Positions 54,125 through 63,977 of a stretch of 64,000 bases of DNA are shown here, in pieces. This stretch comes from Photobacterium obscurum (GTDB lineage: Bacteria > Pseudomonadota > Gammaproteobacteria > Enterobacterales > Vibrionaceae): assembly GCF_026191635.1 (NCBI RefSeq), contig NZ_JAKRRW010000007.1, forward strand, positions 124,001 through 188,000. Reading direction: 5' to 3'. The first letter of the stretch is position 1. Every line of letters begins with the position of its first letter. Below the pieces are notes generated by a model. The model was given only the letters and a program-made list of their open reading frames with translations. It was not told where the DNA came from and did not search any database. Made by a program: the position numbers and the translations under genes.

Positions 54125-54790
54125 CTATCCTCTCTTATTGATTAAATCCTGACTAAGGTTCACATCTCCAACACCAATTTTGATGTCAATGTTGTGTGTA
54201 CCGGTACCGTTATAAGTCAGTTGATCTGACACAATTACTCGCTCTTGCTGCAGGCTACCTTGCTCAAATCCCTGAGCTTGGATTTCCCCCACGCCAACAG
54301 CGGCACGAACATGATGATAATCAGCACTAGCTATTCCAACCCAGGCTGAGCCAACGCCAATATCTGCAGAAAGTGACTGACTGAATGAATCTAAATCAAT
54401 ACTACCGACTCCGATATTAAGTTGCAGCGCCAGATCTCGCGGCACCTCCAGTGTCCATTTCTGAGTTACACCTTTCTCATCAATATTAAGATAAAGTACC
54501 TGATCAATGATCTGCTCTGTCAGTACCAATGATTCAAGATCAGTTGCAAACAGAAACCAGTTATTGGACTTATCTTCAACATCCACCTGGTATCTGACAA
54601 CCTCACCGTCTACAACATTAATATCAATCATCCCCGTCGGTACATCCAATGCCAGCATATTCAGGGCCGCTGCTCCGTTCGATGCAAGTCCTACCTCTCC
54701 TGAGAATGAGCGTGTGCCTTTAGCTATCACAAAATTACTTAACGATAACAACGCAATAAAAATAATTACTAAGCCTAGTCCTTTCTTCAT
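54125..54790 (-). CDS. Secreted beta-helix-like protein (DUF4097-type repeats)
   Basis: 221 residues from ATG 54790, preceded by GAGG seven bases upstream. Signal peptide (GLGLVIIFIALLSLSNFVIA), then repeated beta strands with recurring IGVGS / VGVGE / IGVGD motifs, as in DUF4097-like beta-solenoid proteins. Function unknown. Confidence 0.65.
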   Translation of the reverse strand: MKKGLGLVIIFIALLSLSNFVIAKGTRSFSGEVGLASNGAAALNMLALDVPTGMIDINVVDGEVVRYQVDVEDKSNNWFLFATDLESLVLTEQIIDQVLYLNIDEKGVTQKWTLEVPRDLALQLNIGVGSIDLDSFSQSLSADIGVGSAWVGIASADYHHVRAAVGVGEIQAQGFEQGSLQQERVIVSDQLTYNGTGTHNIDIKIGVGDVNLSQDLINKRG

Positions 54791-54960
54791 GTCAATTCCT
54801 CTGACTAACGATAAGGGATTCATGCTCAGTTCTTAAGCAGGTAACATGCCAAATTATTAAATTATTATTTTCAATAACTTAACTTCACCTTGGTAAATCT
54901 ATAAATCTAGCTTTGGTCAAATTAACCAGCAGATAGTAATGTTCGCCACTGACACAAATC

Positions 54961-54996
54961 AGAAACAGAAACAGAAACAGAAACAGAAACAGAAAC
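54961..54996. repeat. Six tandem AGAAAC hexamers
   Basis: Perfect 36-bp microsatellite in the 356-bp gap between the DUF4097-like gene and the 115-residue gene. No gene in this gap is supported; the minus-strand frame across it gives an artificial (FL)n peptide. Confidence 0.9.
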
Positions 54997-55146
54997 AACA
55001 TGAACGAGAGAAGCCCCATATACCAAAAAGAATAAGCAATTAATTGATCTGCATTAATATTGATACCTTTTTTTTGTTCTAAAGTGGCCTTAAGTGACCG
55101 GGATGACACAAATTGATTTAAAATCAAAGAGTAAGGATTATTTACC

Positions 55147-55494
55147 ATGGAACAACCCTCACAATCGCTTTCACAATCCATTTCATATCTTAAGCACTGT
55201 TCATCACAACTCATGACCAACCGAGCTGTTTCTCCAATCAATATTTCAGCGCAACGGATTCATGAAATTGCCTCTATCGAATATCTAGAACTTGAGCATG
55301 CCTCTAAACAAGTATCTCGCATTCAAAAAGATCTTTTTCGCGCACTCTTAGCTCTAGACGGTGATGACAAAACAATAATCAAGGAAGCGTTGACCGCCGC
55401 TATCCACCGATTAAACAGTGAACTGACAGTCCCGACATTAGATACTAACCGTAAACTTGATAAAGTTGCTTGTGATCCCGCTCTTGCAGGTTGA
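55147..55494 (+). CDS. 115-residue soluble helical protein, unknown
   Basis: Helical, no signal or TM. A Ser/Gln-rich start, then a central RIHEIASIEYLELEHASKQV and LFRALLALDGDDKTIIKEAL. AAGGA precedes the ATG at long spacing. Family not recognised. Overlaps a minus-strand frame that I reject. Confidence 0.6.
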   Translation: MEQPSQSLSQSISYLKHCSSQLMTNRAVSPINISAQRIHEIASIEYLELEHASKQVSRIQKDLFRALLALDGDDKTIIKEALTAAIHRLNSELTVPTLDTNRKLDKVACDPALAG

Positions 55495-55713
55495 TCATTG
55501 CAATATAGTCAAATGGAATCTTGCCGGTAACTGTAGAAAGCCCTAACCAGTTCCGGCTTGTTCTACCTTAGCCATTATGTAACCTGTTATATCTTTCTCT
55601 AATAGCCGTATCGCTCCCGTCATTATTTCCCCTCCCTGTTTTTTGTTTCCGGTTTATGCTTAAGAAGTAGATTCAATGATTTAACTTCCGAACAATGGCA
55701 GTATTAATAATTC

Positions 55714-58700
55714 ATGAATGAAGCAAAGAAGAGACCGGAATCCACAGCTCCCAAGAAAGGAAAAGTGCGTAGTCGAAGGAAGCGCCTTTTCCTTTATGGC
55801 CTGTTTATTCTGCTTTGTTTACTGATTATTCCAGCTATTATCATCCCGCCATGGCTCGCATCTAAGGGGATTGAAATCAATGCTATCTCTGGAATCAGCT
55901 TTGAGGAAGGACTAGCCATTGATGAGGTTTCTATTGCAATTGACAGAAATGCCCTAACCTTCAGAAAACTCTCTTTGGAGCATTTTGTCGACAAAGACAG
56001 CACTATTTCAAATGCCTCATGGCGGCTGTTTGCCCAACACACTACGGTTAGCCTTTCGCCCACTGTCAAGAACCGACTAAACCAACAAGGGATCAGACTT
56101 AGCAATTTGACCTTTGCAGATACGGCTTTTAATTTTACCGACCTCTCAGAGCCCTATGTCTTTAGTGCCCATGTCCGCCAAATTGAAACTTTACTGTTTG
56201 ACAGCAAGAATGTTGACGGTGGGGATGACGCCATTAAGCAACGCATCGAAAACATCGATTTAGTCTTAACGACCCAGCCATCGTTAGCCATCAGCGGCTT
56301 TATTCAGCACGGCGCCCTAAACGTGATAATTCCCGGTGACCGTGCCTCGACCCGTTATCCATTCAATTTCGATAATGCCAATTTTTCTATCAGTTGGCAG
56401 CCAGCTAGAACCCCCCTGTCTGTGCATATTGAAACCCTAGAGCCTAAATGGCCGACAATAACCGAAGGCTATATCCAGTCAGGAAAGAACATTGATCTGC
56501 AGCTGGATCTCAATCAGGCCACAGAAAGTGTCAAGCTGACAGCTGAGCAACTGTGGCTTGATCAACCGAGCCAACTTCCCGAGTTTATCGAAAAGCCAGA
56601 TAACACCAACCAGGGGCTCCATCTTGGCCGTGCCATTGCCAACCTCTCTCTACTGCCGGTACGCAAACTCAAGATCCATGACTTTAACTACGGAGAGCTA
56701 ATCATCCATTCTCTCCTGGTGTTAGAAACCCCCAAAAAACGTCTGAACAAGCCAGATAAAAATACCAAGCTCAGGTTAACCGGAAAGGCCCTTGGCCCAG
56801 ATCCCTATGACATTGATGTGCTGCTCAAACACCTAAATGACAACGATGCCCATTTCTCCGGGCAAATAATTGGCCCCAAAGGCAACGCACTACAATGTAA
56901 AGCCAACCTCCATTTTGTCAGCCCGCTACCGGAATCACTCACCTGCAATGCCAACTTTGCGAATACCAAAGACTTAACTGACCGGCTCAAGCTCTACGAT
57001 ATCCCAAATGCAACACTCAGTGAGCCCTTAGTTTTTACCGCAACTCAAACCTCACTCCTTCGAGAAACAGACAAATACGCCATCAATTCTGGTCCTGACT
57101 CCAGTTCAATACCCAGCAATCAGCCAACTCAGTTACCAACCAATTTAAATGACATTACTCAAGCCAGTTACCAAGTCGACTTAAAGCTACCCGGTAAGAT
57201 TGGCCTGGCGTTAAATCAGTTTGCTTTTGAGCACCCGATCCTGTCACCGACGAATAGTAATATAAACCCGGTATCACAGGTCTCATTTACGACAGATGGC
57301 ACATTAGCTCTCGATGCGTTATATAAAAACAACAAGCTCAAGGTCGTACTTTCTGAGCCAAGTGAACGGCTTATGCTGGAAAGCATTGAACATCAAAGCT
57401 TCTTTTCTTTGCTTATCAAAAAGCTAGAGTGCGCCATCCGATTAGATCAGTTCAGGTCGCCTAGTTCGTTACAATGTCACTCCCAGTCGACCTTACAGGC
57501 AAAGGTTCATCAACTTTTTCCGGCAAACGATACTGAGCTTAATACTGTTTCTTTAGCAAGCGATATCAGCCTGAAATGGTCTGATAGCAAATTGGATATG
57601 CAAGCCCAAAATAACGAATTAAGCATCGACCGCGCACAGCTTTCAGTCCATCCTGGTTTCATCAAGTCTCATGCTACCGACATTGTTCTGAAAACTGGTC
57701 ATATCAACCTACTGCAAACAACAAGCAGTACACTGCCAGAACAGCCCAAATTACAAATTTCTTCAGACACGGATATTACCTTTAGCAGTCACTTTTATGG
57801 CGAAAAACTGATCAGTGATCCCCATACCACGGAGCAACAGCGACAACTATTAATACAAGATAAAAAGTCGGTCCCAGTACAAAAATACAATGGAAAACTA
57901 GAGCTCGCATTATCCAATGCCTCATTGACACAATCAGGCCGCCTGTTAAAGCTTGATACCCACTACCAAACAACCCTTAGTCTGAAGCAAAATGAACAAC
58001 GGTTACCTCCCTTCAGTAGTCAGGGAAACATAAGCTTCACGCCTGATAGCATCAATATTGCTGGAACCGTAAATAACATGAAGCAAGCCCTGTTGATTCA
58101 ATTTACCGTGGATTCTGATCTAAATCAGCAAACATCCCGGATAAAGTTACACCGTAATGATATTAGCTTTAATCCTAAACGTTCTTTAAAAAAGCATTAC
58201 ATGCCTCACTTACCGATTGACTATGACCTAAATAACGGAACGATCAGTTTTAACGCCGATTTAAGACTACACAAAGAGCAGCTTACCGGCGAGTTCGGCG
58301 TTTTTGCTGACAGTTTAAGTGGCAATATACACGGATTTCATTTTGCAGATCTCAATGCTTCCTTTACTGCCTCAGTTACGCCGAATGGTATCAAATCTAA
58401 GTATCCTATTAGTCTTCAGGTGGGACTGCTACATGCTGGCGTGTTACTCGAAAATATTTTTGCACTTGTTGAGTTCGATACCGAGAAAAAGCACTATAGG
58501 CTTGATCGCGCTAGTGCTTATGCATTTGGTGGCTCAGTTAGCACCCATGACGTTAGCAGTAGCGCGTTAACTTACATCCCTGACATCCCTGTAATCATCC
58601 ATCGTCTGGATTTGGAGAAGTTGATTCAAGCCATTGATGCAAAAGATATTGTTCTCACTGGAGTCTTAGACGGTAATTTTCCGATGTCGATAGTCGACGG

Positions 58701-59067
58701 TATGCCGGTAATTCGAAATGGCAAACTCCATTCCCGCTATCCTGGCGGGGTACTCAGGTATAAAGAGGGTTCATCAATCGGTGAAAATGTCGAGGCCGCG
58801 GGAGAAAATAGTTTGATGGTAGTGAGCCAAATTCTCAAAAATTATAAATACGACTCGCTGTCTATTGATATAGACTATTCTAAAGAAGGACAATTAAACG
58901 CCAGTTCACGGTTTAAAGGCTACAATCCAGATTTTCAAAATGGCCAGCCTGTCTACGTAAACCTGAACATTGAAGACAATATTCCGGCATTAATAAAGAC
59001 ATTGAATGTCATTAATTCTACAAAGCTGGAGAGCTTATTTTTAAAGCAGCTTGGTTTGGATGAGTAG
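55714..59067 (+). CDS. ydbH: YdbH-type AsmA-like intermembrane protein
   Basis: 1,117 residues: basic N-terminus, one inner-membrane helix at about 27-49, then a very long beta-rich periplasmic region of the AsmA-like type and a C-terminal dicarboxylate-transport-like domain (GGSVSTHDV, LDLEKLIQAI, GVLDGNFPMSI). In E. coli, YdbH, TamB and YhdP carry phospholipids between the two membranes. The next two genes are its known partners, so the three form one operon. Confidence 0.88.
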   Translation: MNEAKKRPESTAPKKGKVRSRRKRLFLYGLFILLCLLIIPAIIIPPWLASKGIEINAISGISFEEGLAIDEVSIAIDRNALTFRKLSLEHFVDKDSTISNASWRLFAQHTTVSLSPTVKNRLNQQGIRLSNLTFADTAFNFTDLSEPYVFSAHVRQIETLLFDSKNVDGGDDAIKQRIENIDLVLTTQPSLAISGFIQHGALNVIIPGDRASTRYPFNFDNANFSISWQPARTPLSVHIETLEPKWPTITEGYIQSGKNIDLQLDLNQATESVKLTAEQLWLDQPSQLPEFIEKPDNTNQGLHLGRAIANLSLLPVRKLKIHDFNYGELIIHSLLVLETPKKRLNKPDKNTKLRLTGKALGPDPYDIDVLLKHLNDNDAHFSGQIIGPKGNALQCKANLHFVSPLPESLTCNANFANTKDLTDRLKLYDIPNATLSEPLVFTATQTSLLRETDKYAINSGPDSSSIPSNQPTQLPTNLNDITQASYQVDLKLPGKIGLALNQFAFEHPILSPTNSNINPVSQVSFTTDGTLALDALYKNNKLKVVLSEPSERLMLESIEHQSFFSLLIKKLECAIRLDQFRSPSSLQCHSQSTLQAKVHQLFPANDTELNTVSLASDISLKWSDSKLDMQAQNNELSIDRAQLSVHPGFIKSHATDIVLKTGHINLLQTTSSTLPEQPKLQISSDTDITFSSHFYGEKLISDPHTTEQQRQLLIQDKKSVPVQKYNGKLELALSNASLTQSGRLLKLDTHYQTTLSLKQNEQRLPPFSSQGNISFTPDSINIAGTVNNMKQALLIQFTVDSDLNQQTSRIKLHRNDISFNPKRSLKKHYMPHLPIDYDLNNGTISFNADLRLHKEQLTGEFGVFADSLSGNIHGFHFADLNASFTASVTPNGIKSKYPISLQVGLLHAGVLLENIFALVEFDTEKKHYRLDRASAYAFGGSVSTHDVSSSALTYIPDIPVIIHRLDLEKLIQAIDAKDIVLTGVLDGNFPMSIVDGMPVIRNGKLHSRYPGGVLRYKEGSSIGENVEAAGENSLMVVSQILKNYKYDSLSIDIDYSKEGQLNASSRFKGYNPDFQNGQPVYVNLNIEDNIPALIKTLNVINSTKLESLFLKQLGLDE

Positions 59068-59115
59068 CATAATTGCGCTTGTGTTAAAGATGATGGCTAA
59101 GAAAGGTCGTAGCCC

Positions 59116-59331
59116 ATGGATATTCAGCTTAAACTTTCCTGCGTACTCACAATCCTTGCACTGACGGCAATGTTAAGTGTTATTGGTACCTCTGGCTGTA
59201 CTCCGACCGTACAGGTTACAGCCTCAGACAAACCAATTGAAGTAAACCTGAACGTTAAGATCGAGCATGAGATTCGAATAAAAGTTGACAAGGAAATTGA
59301 TGACTTATTCAGTGATGACGATGTATTCTGA
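59116..59331 (+). CDS. ynbE: YnbE-like outer-membrane lipoprotein
   Basis: 71 residues; signal with lipobox TSGC (Cys28), then a beta-forming VEVNL-type stretch (PIEVNLNVKIEHEIRIKVDK) and acidic tail. YnbE of E. coli pairs with the C-terminus of YdbH by beta strand addition to form the intermembrane bridge. Located 48 bp after ydbH. Confidence 0.85.
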   Translation: MDIQLKLSCVLTILALTAMLSVIGTSGCTPTVQVTASDKPIEVNLNVKIEHEIRIKVDKEIDDLFSDDDVF

Positions 59332-59349
59332 TACGGCAGGGAGAATGCC

Positions 59350-59673
59350 ATGAAGAATTTTCTAGTCTTATTTTTTGCTATTTTCATATCAGCCAATGCC
59401 TATGCTTTGGATCTTCAACAAGCAAAGGATCAGGGCCTTATCGGAGAAGCAAACACCGGCTATATTGCCGCTGTTACGTCCAATGTCTCAGGCGAAGTTC
59501 GCCAGCTCATCGCCAAAGTGAACAACCACCGTAAAGAACGTTATAAAAAAATCGCCGTTTCCCATGGTTTGACCACAACGGAAGTTGGCCGACTCGCACA
59601 TAAAAGAGCAATAGAAAAAACGGAACCCGGTAACTACTACCAAAACGCAGCGGGCAAGTGGTTGAAAAAGTAA
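59350..59673 (+). CDS. ydbL: YdbL-like periplasmic protein (DUF1318)
   Basis: 107 residues; signal peptide LVLFFAIFISANAYA, then a DUF1318 domain (LQQAKDQGLIGEANTGYIAA; helical; YYQNAAGKWLKK). YdbL acts as chaperone of the YdbH-YnbE bridge in E. coli. Starts 18 bp after ynbE. Confidence 0.9.
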   Translation: MKNFLVLFFAIFISANAYALDLQQAKDQGLIGEANTGYIAAVTSNVSGEVRQLIAKVNNHRKERYKKIAVSHGLTTTEVGRLAHKRAIEKTEPGNYYQNAAGKWLKK

Positions 59674-59809
59674 ACTGCGTATAGATAACTCTAAACGTCA
59701 CGTTCAGTTATATTTAACCCTAGCTTCAATTTATTTAAATCTATCTAACCTGCAAATCAGCGTATACTCCCGACATCTTTATGCTTTTTAATCAAAAAAT
59801 TACTCACTA

Positions 59810-60757
59810 ATGATGTCGCTTTCCAACTCCCTTAAAAAATGTCAGTCGTCTGATTATTTTTTCTTTATCGTCGCTTTGGTCTGCCTGCTTCCTTTTATCA
59901 GTTCACCTGTTGCCCTTATCTTAGGCTTTTCGCTCGCCAGTCTTGGGCTTGTCCCAACTCAATTCAACCTTGCTGCACTGACAAAAAAATTGCTTTCTTA
60001 TTCCATCATTGGGCTTGGTTTTGGTATTCACCTTGATCAAGCGATTGAGGCTAGCAAGCAAGGCTTGGGGCTGATTGTTGCTTCTATCTTCTTTACTCTG
60101 ATCATTGGCTACCTTCTGACAAAGCTACTTCGCATCGAACAGAAAACTGGCCACCTGATTGCTTCAGGCACCGCTATTTGTGGTGGAAGTGCTATTGCAG
60201 CTGTCGCACCGGCTATCAATGCCAGAGATGATCAAACTTCCCTCGCTCTCGCAACCGTCTTTGTTCTCAACTCCATCGCTCTGTTTGTCTTTCCTGCGCT
60301 TGGCCACCTTCTGGAGATGAGCCAGCACGCCTTTGGCACTTGGGCAGCCATCGCGATTCACGATACCTCATCAGTTGTCGGTGCTGCCGGTGCCTATGGT
60401 GACGAGGCATTAAAAACCGCGACAACTCTAAAACTGGCACGCGCACTATGGATCATTCCGATCGCATTCATCAGCGCATTGATGTTTAAAGGTGACAGTA
60501 AGAAAATCGGGATCCCTTACTTTATTGTTTTCTACTGCGTCGCCATTTTAATTGCCCATTTCATCCCGGATCTACAACCGATATACGATCAGATCTTTAA
60601 CGCTTCCAAGCGTGTTCTGGTTGTTTGCCTATTTTTAATTGGCTCCGGGATCACCATTCAGAAACTACGCGCTTCTGGATTTCAACCTCTGTTACTCGGT
60701 ATTCTGCTCTGGATTAGTATTGGGCTCGGCTCGCTAACATATATCCAGCTAACCTAG
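59810..60757 (+). CDS. YeiH-type putative sulfate/anion exporter (UPF0324)
   Basis: 315 residues, about ten TM helices. The UPF0324 signature GTAICGGSAIAAVAPAINA and a later HDTSSVVGAAGAYG are clear. Members are proposed to export sulfate or related oxyanions; E. coli YeiH is the namesake. Twin ATGs at the start; single gene. Confidence 0.88.
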   Translation: MMSLSNSLKKCQSSDYFFFIVALVCLLPFISSPVALILGFSLASLGLVPTQFNLAALTKKLLSYSIIGLGFGIHLDQAIEASKQGLGLIVASIFFTLIIGYLLTKLLRIEQKTGHLIASGTAICGGSAIAAVAPAINARDDQTSLALATVFVLNSIALFVFPALGHLLEMSQHAFGTWAAIAIHDTSSVVGAAGAYGDEALKTATTLKLARALWIIPIAFISALMFKGDSKKIGIPYFIVFYCVAILIAHFIPDLQPIYDQIFNASKRVLVVCLFLIGSGITIQKLRASGFQPLLLGILLWISIGLGSLTYIQLT

Positions 60758-60797
60758 ATACAACCAGATAGACAATGTAGATAGACTGAAGAAAAAA

Positions 60798-60841
60798 GCG
60801 AGTAATACCAATCCAGTCAGGTGTTGACAGGTATTACTCGC
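60798..60841. terminator. Bidirectional terminator with 12-bp perfect stem
   Basis: GCGAGTAATACC / GGTATTACTCGC around a 20-base loop, between the YeiH-type gene and a converging small gene. Confidence 0.85.
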
Positions 60842-60848
60842 TTCATTT

Positions 60849-61070
60849 TTATGGCGAGATATCAATTTTATCTTTGTTCTCAGTATCACCCTCAGGCAAA
60901 CTTTCAAAATGTTCATCCACGGTGGACATCAGGCGCTTATTCATCGCCTTTCTGGCTACAACACAGAGCAGGACCAGAAACGCCGCCAAGTCCATCAGGG
61001 CACTTATCAAGCCTGATGTCATAACCGATAATCCCACCAATATGAGAACTAAGCCTATCCATTTGACCAT
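60849..61070 (-). CDS. Small two-TM membrane protein, unknown
   Basis: 73 residues with two short hydrophobic helices and an acidic C-terminal tail (STVDEHFESLPEGDTENKDKIDISP). Family not recognised. Confidence 0.6.
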   Translation of the reverse strand: MVKWIGLVLILVGLSVMTSGLISALMDLAAFLVLLCVVARKAMNKRLMSTVDEHFESLPEGDTENKDKIDISP

Positions 61071-61213
61071 CAGCTCATCTTTCCTATTTGGCAGCCATCA
61101 TCTTGCTACATTATCGGAAAGCTCACAGTAGAAATAAAAATACCCTTTATCTCTATGAAATTCATAATAGTTATAAAGAATTTAATTTGCGCACCGTTTG
61201 ATTATAAGAAGGA

Positions 61214-62080
61214 TTACTCCATCGCATACCGATGAATGAACATCATATACGCTTCGAGTGCTTTATCCTGGCTGATCACATCGCCCTGTTCAGCGCCCTG
61301 TACCACGGCAATTGACTTGTTCACGGAAGGTGAAGCTTGATAGAGCAACTGGGTTAACGCCGGCGGCGCCTGATTATCCGCTTCTCCGACTAACAGCAAT
61401 AAGGGGCCACGATACTCTAGCAAGGTCGGATAGTTATCCAAGGCTGCAAGCTGAGGCTCAATCTGGATATCATTTTGCCAGGGTAACAGCCAAGGTAATG
61501 ACCAGAGCCTCGACACCTGTACGGCCTCATCAATACGAGTCAACGCTCCTTCCAGGACAATGGCATCAACATCCCTTGTTCTGGCCAATTCCGCTACGAA
61601 AAAAGTACTGACAGATGAACCGTGAAGAATAATAAAGTCTTCTGGATGCATAGCACTGACCTGATCATAAATATTGATCGTATCATGCTGCAACCGCCTC
61701 ACTGTCGGCCAATTACCATCACTATCAAGCCCTCGATTCTTCACCGAAATAAAATTAACGCCCAATAACGCAAATTGCCCTGCAACGGTGACCTCATCAA
61801 CGGTCGAACTGAATGGGTAACCGCCGAAATACAGCACAGTATTCAAGGCTCCTTCAACCGTTAGATGAACCCCTTTGCTCACCTGTAAATCGTCGTGCTG
61901 AATACGAATTTCAGAAAGCCTGTGCTTATCGGGCCGGAACCACTTGGCATTTTCAAAAGGTTGCAAGTAAACCGGATCCCGGACTTTATGAGTAAGGTAT
62001 TCATCTGATGTGACGTGCGAGGTACAACCTTGCACGAGCAGAAAACTGGTTAGCACCAGCCAAAAGATTGATTTTATCAT
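61214..62080 (-). CDS. Alpha/beta-hydrolase lipoprotein
   Basis: 288 residues; lipobox LVQGC (Cys19), then an alpha/beta-hydrolase core with a GxS-type nucleophile elbow (ILHGSSVSTF), an oxyanion strand (TVLYFGGYPF) and a C-terminal strand before a candidate acid (LLLLVGEADNQAPP). The expected late His is not certain. A membrane-anchored esterase or peptidase is possible. Confidence 0.7.
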   Translation of the reverse strand: MIKSIFWLVLTSFLLVQGCTSHVTSDEYLTHKVRDPVYLQPFENAKWFRPDKHRLSEIRIQHDDLQVSKGVHLTVEGALNTVLYFGGYPFSSTVDEVTVAGQFALLGVNFISVKNRGLDSDGNWPTVRRLQHDTINIYDQVSAMHPEDFIILHGSSVSTFFVAELARTRDVDAIVLEGALTRIDEAVQVSRLWSLPWLLPWQNDIQIEPQLAALDNYPTLLEYRGPLLLLVGEADNQAPPALTQLLYQASPSVNKSIAVVQGAEQGDVISQDKALEAYMMFIHRYAME

Positions 62081-62246
62081 ACGCTTAACTGACAGATTAA
62101 TAGGGCTATCTGACGCTAACCTGTTCTATTTACTGACTCAATCAATTTACGGCAGGGCTTGATGGTTAATAAGTAAATCCTCGACAGACCACAAAATTAA
62201 CCGACAAAATGTACATAGCTTCTCATCATTTCTTACTGATAAATTA

Positions 62247-63551
62247 CTAGCATTTTGCCACTTGTAGCTCGGCCAGGCAGGTGGTCCAACGGTTTGAACG
62301 GAATGCCTGTCGCATATGCCAGTTTGTCGAGCCAATCACTGAGGCTGGCTTTATGCCATTTTTGAAACGAGCATTCAGTTGATCAGTAACTGTCATCAAA
62401 TCCCGACGCTTGATTTCATCTAAGGCACTGGTATCAAACATATCAAGCTGAAAATGATCATTCTGCGCATCACTGAGATCATCCAGGATCACTCCAATCT
62501 TTTGGTATTCAAATCCCGGTCGATAAATCTTATCAAGTTGCTCTAGAGCCGATGCCAAAAACTTATAGGAATCCTGACTTGGGCACACCAGTGTCCGAAC
62601 GCTGCTCTTGTTATGCTGCGGTAATTCCTTAAAACGGTTGGTTCGTAGAAAGACTCCAACGACATTGGCCTGGCTACCCTGGTTTCGTAATTTCTCCCCA
62701 GCCCGCTGACAATGGAATGCCAATGCCGACTTCAGTTCATCGAGCTTGGAGATCCCAACACCAAAACTTCGGCTGGACAGTATCTGCTTTCGCTTTTCAT
62801 CAATATCACCTGGTGCAATACAGGCGGTTCCCTGTAGCTCCAATACCGTGCGAGCCAGACCGACATTCCACAGGCGACGCATATCCGCCGAGTCTTTGTC
62901 AGCCAATTGGAGGGCATTGGTGATCCCTGTCGTACGCAAGCGAGTCGCCGTTTTGGCACCAATCCCCCAGATATCCTGAATATCTGTCCGCTCCAGCAAC
63001 CAACGCCGCTTATGGTCAGTATCTATCTCAATAACGCCACCAACACGCTTCTCAAACTGTTTTGCTGCCTGATTGCCAAGTTTTGCCAACGTGGGGGTTG
63101 TTCCGATACCCACACGAACAGATAAACCAATATGACGTTCAATTATATTTCGGATCTCTTTGCCATAACTCGTTAACCCATCCAATTTGAAGCCATCTAA
63201 ACGTATAAATGCTTCGTCTATGGAGTATTGCTCAACATGAGGAGAAAAACGATAAAGCTCTTCGATAAAACGCCGACTCATGTCGGCATATAGGGTGTAG
63301 TTGGAACTTCTGACTTCCACACCTAATTTTCGCGCTTCACGTTCAATCTTAAACCAGGGAGCCCCGCGCTTGATCCCCAATGCTTTCGCCTGTTGAGACA
63401 GGGCGACACAGCAACCATCATTATTCGACAACACAACGACTGGCTTATTTGCCAATGAGGGATCAAACAACTGCTCGCAGCTAGAATAGAAACTTTTGGC
63501 ATCAACCAAAGCCCATATCTGATTCTGATAGCCTGCGAAATCATTACTCAT
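62247..63551 (-). CDS. umuC: DNA polymerase V catalytic subunit
   Basis: 434-residue Y-family translesion polymerase. Palm motifs VDAKSFYSSCEQLF and YSIDEAF are present; the finger motif reads SNNDGCCVALSQQAKALG, slightly different from the common NNDGCVIAR. HhH and little-finger regions follow. The ATG at 63551 is chosen over a TTG at 63557. It follows umuD directly and is expected to be LexA-controlled. Confidence 0.93.
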   Translation of the reverse strand: MSNDFAGYQNQIWALVDAKSFYSSCEQLFDPSLANKPVVVLSNNDGCCVALSQQAKALGIKRGAPWFKIEREARKLGVEVRSSNYTLYADMSRRFIEELYRFSPHVEQYSIDEAFIRLDGFKLDGLTSYGKEIRNIIERHIGLSVRVGIGTTPTLAKLGNQAAKQFEKRVGGVIEIDTDHKRRWLLERTDIQDIWGIGAKTATRLRTTGITNALQLADKDSADMRRLWNVGLARTVLELQGTACIAPGDIDEKRKQILSSRSFGVGISKLDELKSALAFHCQRAGEKLRNQGSQANVVGVFLRTNRFKELPQHNKSSVRTLVCPSQDSYKFLASALEQLDKIYRPGFEYQKIGVILDDLSDAQNDHFQLDMFDTSALDEIKRRDLMTVTDQLNARFKNGIKPASVIGSTNWHMRQAFRSNRWTTCLAELQVAKC

Positions 63552-63557
63552 CGCCAA

Positions 63558-63941
63558 TTAGCCCAGCAAATCATGAATATTGCGAGTTACAACACCAAAG
63601 ATTTCAGAATCCTCAGGCATTGGAAACGGTTTGAAATTTGCGTTTTCTGCCTTCAACCACCAGGCATTTTCATGCCGAACTAAACGTTTACAGGTAAATT
63701 CATCATAAATACGCGCAATGACAATACGCCCGGGAACCACAGGTTCAGCCCGGTCAACAACCAACAAGTCGCCATCATAAATACCCGCCCCAATCATCGA
63801 CTCACCAGACGCTCGTAGCAGAAAAGTCGCATTCGGATTACGGATCAGGTAATCATCCAGATCCAATTGTTCCTGATGCCCATCCGCCGGGGACGGAAAT
63901 CCGCATTTTACCGGTTCCATAAAGACAGGTAACACCGTCAT
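63558..63941 (-). CDS. umuD: UmuD, polymerase V accessory / autoprotease
   Basis: 127-residue LexA-like protease fold. Cleavage site Cys13-Gly14 (VKCGFPSP), nucleophile Ser48 in ASGESM and Lys85 in TCKRL. RecA-stimulated self-cleavage gives UmuD', which joins UmuC. The ATG at 63941 is preceded by GAGTGA four bases upstream; a longer frame to 63986 overlaps the LexA box and is rejected. Confidence 0.95.
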   Translation of the reverse strand: MTVLPVFMEPVKCGFPSPADGHQEQLDLDDYLIRNPNATFLLRASGESMIGAGIYDGDLLVVDRAEPVVPGRIVIARIYDEFTCKRLVRHENAWWLKAENANFKPFPMPEDSEIFGVVTRNIHDLLG

Positions 63942-63961
63942 ATATTCACTCGCCAACAGTA

Positions 63962-63977
63962 CTGTATACATATACAG
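63962..63977. promoter_or_regulatory. LexA box of umuDC
   Basis: CTGTATACATATACAG, a perfect CTG-N10-CAG with alternating TA core, about 20 bp before the umuD start. Confidence 0.95.

Noticed and set aside
54885..55241. 118-aa minus-strand frame with an (FL)n hydrophobic stretch and Cys-rich start
   Set aside because: The hydrophobic part is an artefact of the AGAAAC repeat, and the frame overlaps the better-supported plus-strand gene at 55147.
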